A DNA stretch of 7,796 nucleotides from Bacteroidales bacterium (lineage in GTDB: Bacteria; Bacteroidota; Bacteroidia; Bacteroidales; GCA-2748055): positions 1-7,796 of the forward strand of contig JAGLTY010000090.1 of assembly GCA_023135025.1 (NCBI GenBank), written 5' to 3'. The translations under genes and the position numbers were made by a program. The notes below the pieces were generated by a model that saw only the letters and a list, made by a program, of their open reading frames with translations, was not told the origin of the DNA and searched no databases. This document shows, one piece after another, positions 6,601-7,796 of the stretch. How positions within the stretch are numbered: the first letter of the stretch is position 1; the number at the start of each line of letters is the position of its first letter.

Positions 6601-7796
6601 GGAAGGGGAGAGCTCGGCCGATGCGGTTCCGATCGCCGGCTCAGACCAGCAGGAGTATCTGAGCGGACCCTATTCAAATCCGGCTACACTGATCTTTAAT
6701 TATGATCGTGTGGTGGAGATCGGGGCGTGCCGGGACACCTCCAATGCTATGATGGTGACCGTGATGCAACTGCCGGGAGGAGAGCTGACCGATGCAGGTT
6801 TCAACGCCTGTGAAAAGGATACAGTCCTTCAGCTGGATCTCAATATGGCTGACCTGACCGCCGGACACTATGTAACTCCCTGGAATGTCTATCTGATGGA
6901 TGGGGTGCAGACGGGGATTGGACCGGGATTGCTCGATCAGGATATGGATACAATGGGAATTATAATGGATACAGATGGTGCCGATCATCTGACGCTCACC
7001 TACGAAATTGAATCGATCCTCTATTACCCTGAAGGGGATGACTATGCCTGTATCTCACCTGCAGGAAACCTCACAGGCGATCCGGTTGTGGTGAATCTCT
7101 CCCGCAGGCCCGATCCGCAGATCATGGTGGACGGTGCGGCCCGGGATAGTTTCAAGGTATGCAGTACCACTGCAACGTTGCAACTCGATCCCGATAACGG
7201 GACCCTGAGCAGATGGAGTGAACCGGCCGGTTCTCTCTTCTTCTCCCCTGGTGCCGGTCCCGACGAGTTCCGGGTCACCATTCCCAACAATCATGAGGAT
7301 TTCGGGGAGTACAGGATTTTTGTAAAGAGTGAGGCAGGAGATTGTGCCGGGTTGGATTCCCTCGACCTGCACTTCTTCGAACAGCCGGCACCCGCTTATG
7401 CCGGGGAGGATACCGTGCTCTTCCTGATCAACTCTGTACAGTTGAAGGCCGATCCACCCACAGCCGGGGTCGGAACCTGGGAATCGACCGAAGGTAGCGG
7501 GATTATTGCTAATGAACATGCACACAATACCTTTGCCTATGAACTGGGAAAGGGAGAGAATACCTTCACCTGGACCGTGGTTAATGGTGAGGATGAGGGG
7601 AAATGTACCACTTCCAGTGATGTAACCATTGTGCTTCGCAACGAGGTAAAGAAGTACAATGGCTTCTCGCCCAATGGCGATATGAGCAATGAGTACTACA
7701 TTATACAGGGACTGATCTATGCCGATGAGTTCTCGGTCTCCTTCTTCAACTCCCTGGGGAATACCGTACGCACCATTACCGATAAAAATGTGGCTG
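3572..7796 (+). CDS. Secreted multidomain surface protein with Ig-like repeats and T9SS type B sorting domain (3' partial)
   Basis: This protein is predicted to cross the inner membrane by Sec and the outer membrane by the type IX secretion system. At least 1408 residues are visible with no stop. The TTG start at 3572 is chosen because it opens a textbook signal peptide (NQKRAIYLVALLLSF, cleavage near YSQ, residues 22-25); the first in-frame ATG is about 70 residues later, past the signal. Residues 60-200 carry a pattern I know from other T9SS cargo (VDDTVMVYGVKGA, then GGVVALFVHGVLRLDADIDVSG). Residues 252-423 are glycine-rich, and 478-1068 hold six Ig-like repeats. Cysteine-framed diverged domains follow at 1080-1160 and 1197-1258, and a third from about 1277. 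Residues from 1361 begin the type B domain (NGFSPNGD). The protein may be an adhesin or matrix component; no enzyme motif is seen. It starts 55 bases after the kinase gene on the same strand. Confidence 0.9.
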   Translation, partial: MNQKRAIYLVALLLSFATQQGYSQTYTPISGVINDYTSVTAILSGQDWNPDTVVVANVSDFHVDDTVMVYGVKGAIIGTSHDSTYLPGDNVYAPGEDAQLPGNTGKYAFFIISEVIGNNVVLNAALNPEILPMGVGEVAQLIRVRSYRYANVTATGLQADPWNPATGTGGVVALFVHGVLRLDADIDVSGDGFEGAPGSTDAIYSAGCSSNDTINYYEPFYLDGELWAGLKGEGTTDTRFLYNRGKASSINGGGGGNGRQAGGGGGSNYTAGVRGGEESTICSPGVGVSVTGGAGGFDLGRTGYYYIDGNVDNRGNRIFFGGGGGSGTRMSLSTNTDGGNGGGIVVIVADTIMGNGGGIYADGGDVSGTAVNGAGAGGGGGGCIILDVAGYQGTLNLSAVGGDGGNSSGTTDTTGMGGAGGGGIYWLVKDTTLVSADFSTGTNGRFLSAIPYDTLESPNPPFQKDDLVAPLRGFLFNPVPSEFTVCSDQDPDPIIASEPKGGDGTYTYQWIDSSSTQNFWDDIVGATAKDYDPGLLSDTIYYRRIVNSLGLADTSFRIAVYVHPAITGNTIAANDTVCSGNAPLLFESSATIGGGPTGGTFTYKWQHLPDGEGSYTDITAATEEATYQAGGLITSTDYRRIAYAGVCVDTSNEERVRVLETLTGNDITPFDTICINTAPDLISGPLPSDGDQADIRYQWLTSTDPLVMGSLIPGETGISYQSPSLSQTIYIRRVVLSGNDDACRDTSAYVEILNVPDITNNSITASQTVCQEDQPDLLTGSSPGGGHMGQYSYTWISSTDQTSWIPATGGGANDVMTSFDPGVMTGDTTWYRRVVGSGGVELVCKDTSGIIVINVLPSITNNVVTPIDDIKCQWEMPEAITGSLPGGGATVAGSDPTRVYRWEVAQGETAPGSADWTYPSTGADAQHYNDPDQLTTDVDRWYQRIIISGPAGECIDTSNLVHLDVHSEITANEIDAAQAICFNDTRALRDVALAGGEAGITPVYTWRSWLEGESSADAVPIAGSDQQEYLSGPYSNPATLIFNYDRVVEIGACRDTSNAMMVTVMQLPGGELTDAGFNACEKDTVLQLDLNMADLTAGHYVTPWNVYLMDGVQTGIGPGLLDQDMDTMGIIMDTDGADHLTLTYEIESILYYPEGDDYACISPAGNLTGDPVVVNLSRRPDPQIMVDGAARDSFKVCSTTATLQLDPDNGTLSRWSEPAGSLFFSPGAGPDEFRVTIPNNHEDFGEYRIFVKSEAGDCAGLDSLDLHFFEQPAPAYAGEDTVLFLINSVQLKADPPTAGVGTWESTEGSGIIANEHAHNTFAYELGKGENTFTWTVVNGEDEGKCTTSSDVTIVLRNEVKKYNGFSPNGDMSNEYYIIQGLIYADEFSVSFFNSLGNTVRTITDKNVA
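4325..4840 (+). repeat. Glycine-rich low-complexity region
   Basis: Codons 252-423 of the surface protein are dominated by glycine in runs of two to six (GGGGGNGRQAGGGGG, GGGGGSG, GAGAGGGGGGC, GGAGGGG), written as mixed GGT, GGC, GGA and GGG codons rather than one pure triplet. Hydrophobic strands such as GIVVIVADTI and CIILDV alternate with the glycine loops, which suggests a stacked-strand fold rather than disordered sequence. Similar blocks follow the same N-terminal domain in other Bacteroidota and myxobacterial surface proteins; that comparison is from memory. Confidence 0.75.
5003..6775 (+). repeat. Six tandem Ig-like repeats in the surface protein
   Basis: Approximate units are 5003-5263, 5264-5551, 5552-5839, 5840-6142, 6143-6469 and 6470-6775, or 87, 96, 96, 101, 109 and 102 residues. 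Each has an early cysteine (486, 578, 674, 770, 872, 981), a central aromatic strand such as YTYQW or YSYTW, a late arginine motif (YYRR, DYRR, YIRR, WYRR, WYQR, YDR), and an xCxDTS segment near the end. Repeats 2-6 therefore have a likely disulfide pair 69-82 residues apart. The repeats differ strongly at protein and DNA level, so this is an old duplication. They are probably rod-like spacers or adhesive modules outside the cell. Confidence 0.85.
6776..7651 (+). other. Three diverged extracellular domains before the sorting domain
   Basis: Residues 1069-1360 do not follow the six-repeat pattern. Cysteine pairs 1080/1160 and 1197/1258 mark two probable beta-sandwich domains. The third, from about residue 1277 (AGEDTVLF), has the pattern of a domain common before type B sorting signals: VQLKADPP, VGTWE, and NTFTWTVVNG. 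It keeps its late cysteine (1345), but the expected early one is replaced within DTVLFLIN. Fold assignments are inferred from pattern. Confidence 0.6.
7652..7796 (+). other. T9SS type B sorting domain (gliding-motility-associated C-terminal domain), N-terminal part
   Basis: Codons from residue 1361 read KYNGFSPNGDMSNEYY and continue through FSVSFFNSLGNTV. This matches the family hallmark xGxSPNGDxxN followed by a strand and a N(R/S)xGN turn. The domain is usually about 80-90 residues, so about half lies beyond the window, followed shortly by the stop codon. It directs export through the type IX secretion system and sits at the very C-terminus of cargo proteins. Confidence 0.85.

Noticed and set aside
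7055..7525. 156-codon open frame on the - strand inside the surface protein gene
   Set aside because: The + frame continues unbroken through this stretch with cysteine-framed domains and leads into the sorting domain. The antisense translation shows no domain or export signal.

Overview
The window contains two large genes on the + strand, both cut by a window edge, separated by 55 bases. It most likely comes from a member of the Bacteroidota, because the second gene ends in the start of a type B sorting domain of the type IX secretion system (T9SS), which is confined to that phylum. The many-pass kinase, the unusual TTG start and the lack of a clear Shine-Dalgarno sequence fit this. Order and genus cannot be fixed; a marine or gut-type Bacteroidales relative is only a guess.

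Bases 1-3516 encode the C-terminal 1171 residues of a very large sensor histidine kinase. The reading frame is open at base 1, so the true start lies upstream. The visible part holds an extracytoplasmic domain, a block of eight membrane helices, a second extracytoplasmic domain, two helices, a third extracytoplasmic domain, an eleventh helix, then HAMP, HisKA and HATPase_c modules. The kinase core resembles the NtrY group. No response regulator is in the window.

Bases 3517-3571 are the only intergenic sequence. It holds an AT-rich inverted repeat followed by eight T, possibly a weak terminator, and an A-rich stretch before the next start.

Bases 3572-7796 encode at least 1408 residues of a secreted surface protein: a signal peptide after a TTG start, an N-terminal domain common in T9SS cargo proteins, a 170-residue glycine-rich region, six tandem Ig-like repeats of about 87-109 residues, three further diverged domains, and the first ~46 residues of the type B (gliding-motility-associated) C-terminal domain. 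The gene runs off the right edge with no stop.

The kinase would sense something outside the cytoplasmic membrane and phosphorylate an unseen regulator. The second protein would be exported by Sec, cross the outer membrane by T9SS and be displayed or released. The shared strand and short gap allow co-transcription, but nothing in the sequence proves a functional link. I see no RNA gene, mobile element, CRISPR array or clearly novel system here.
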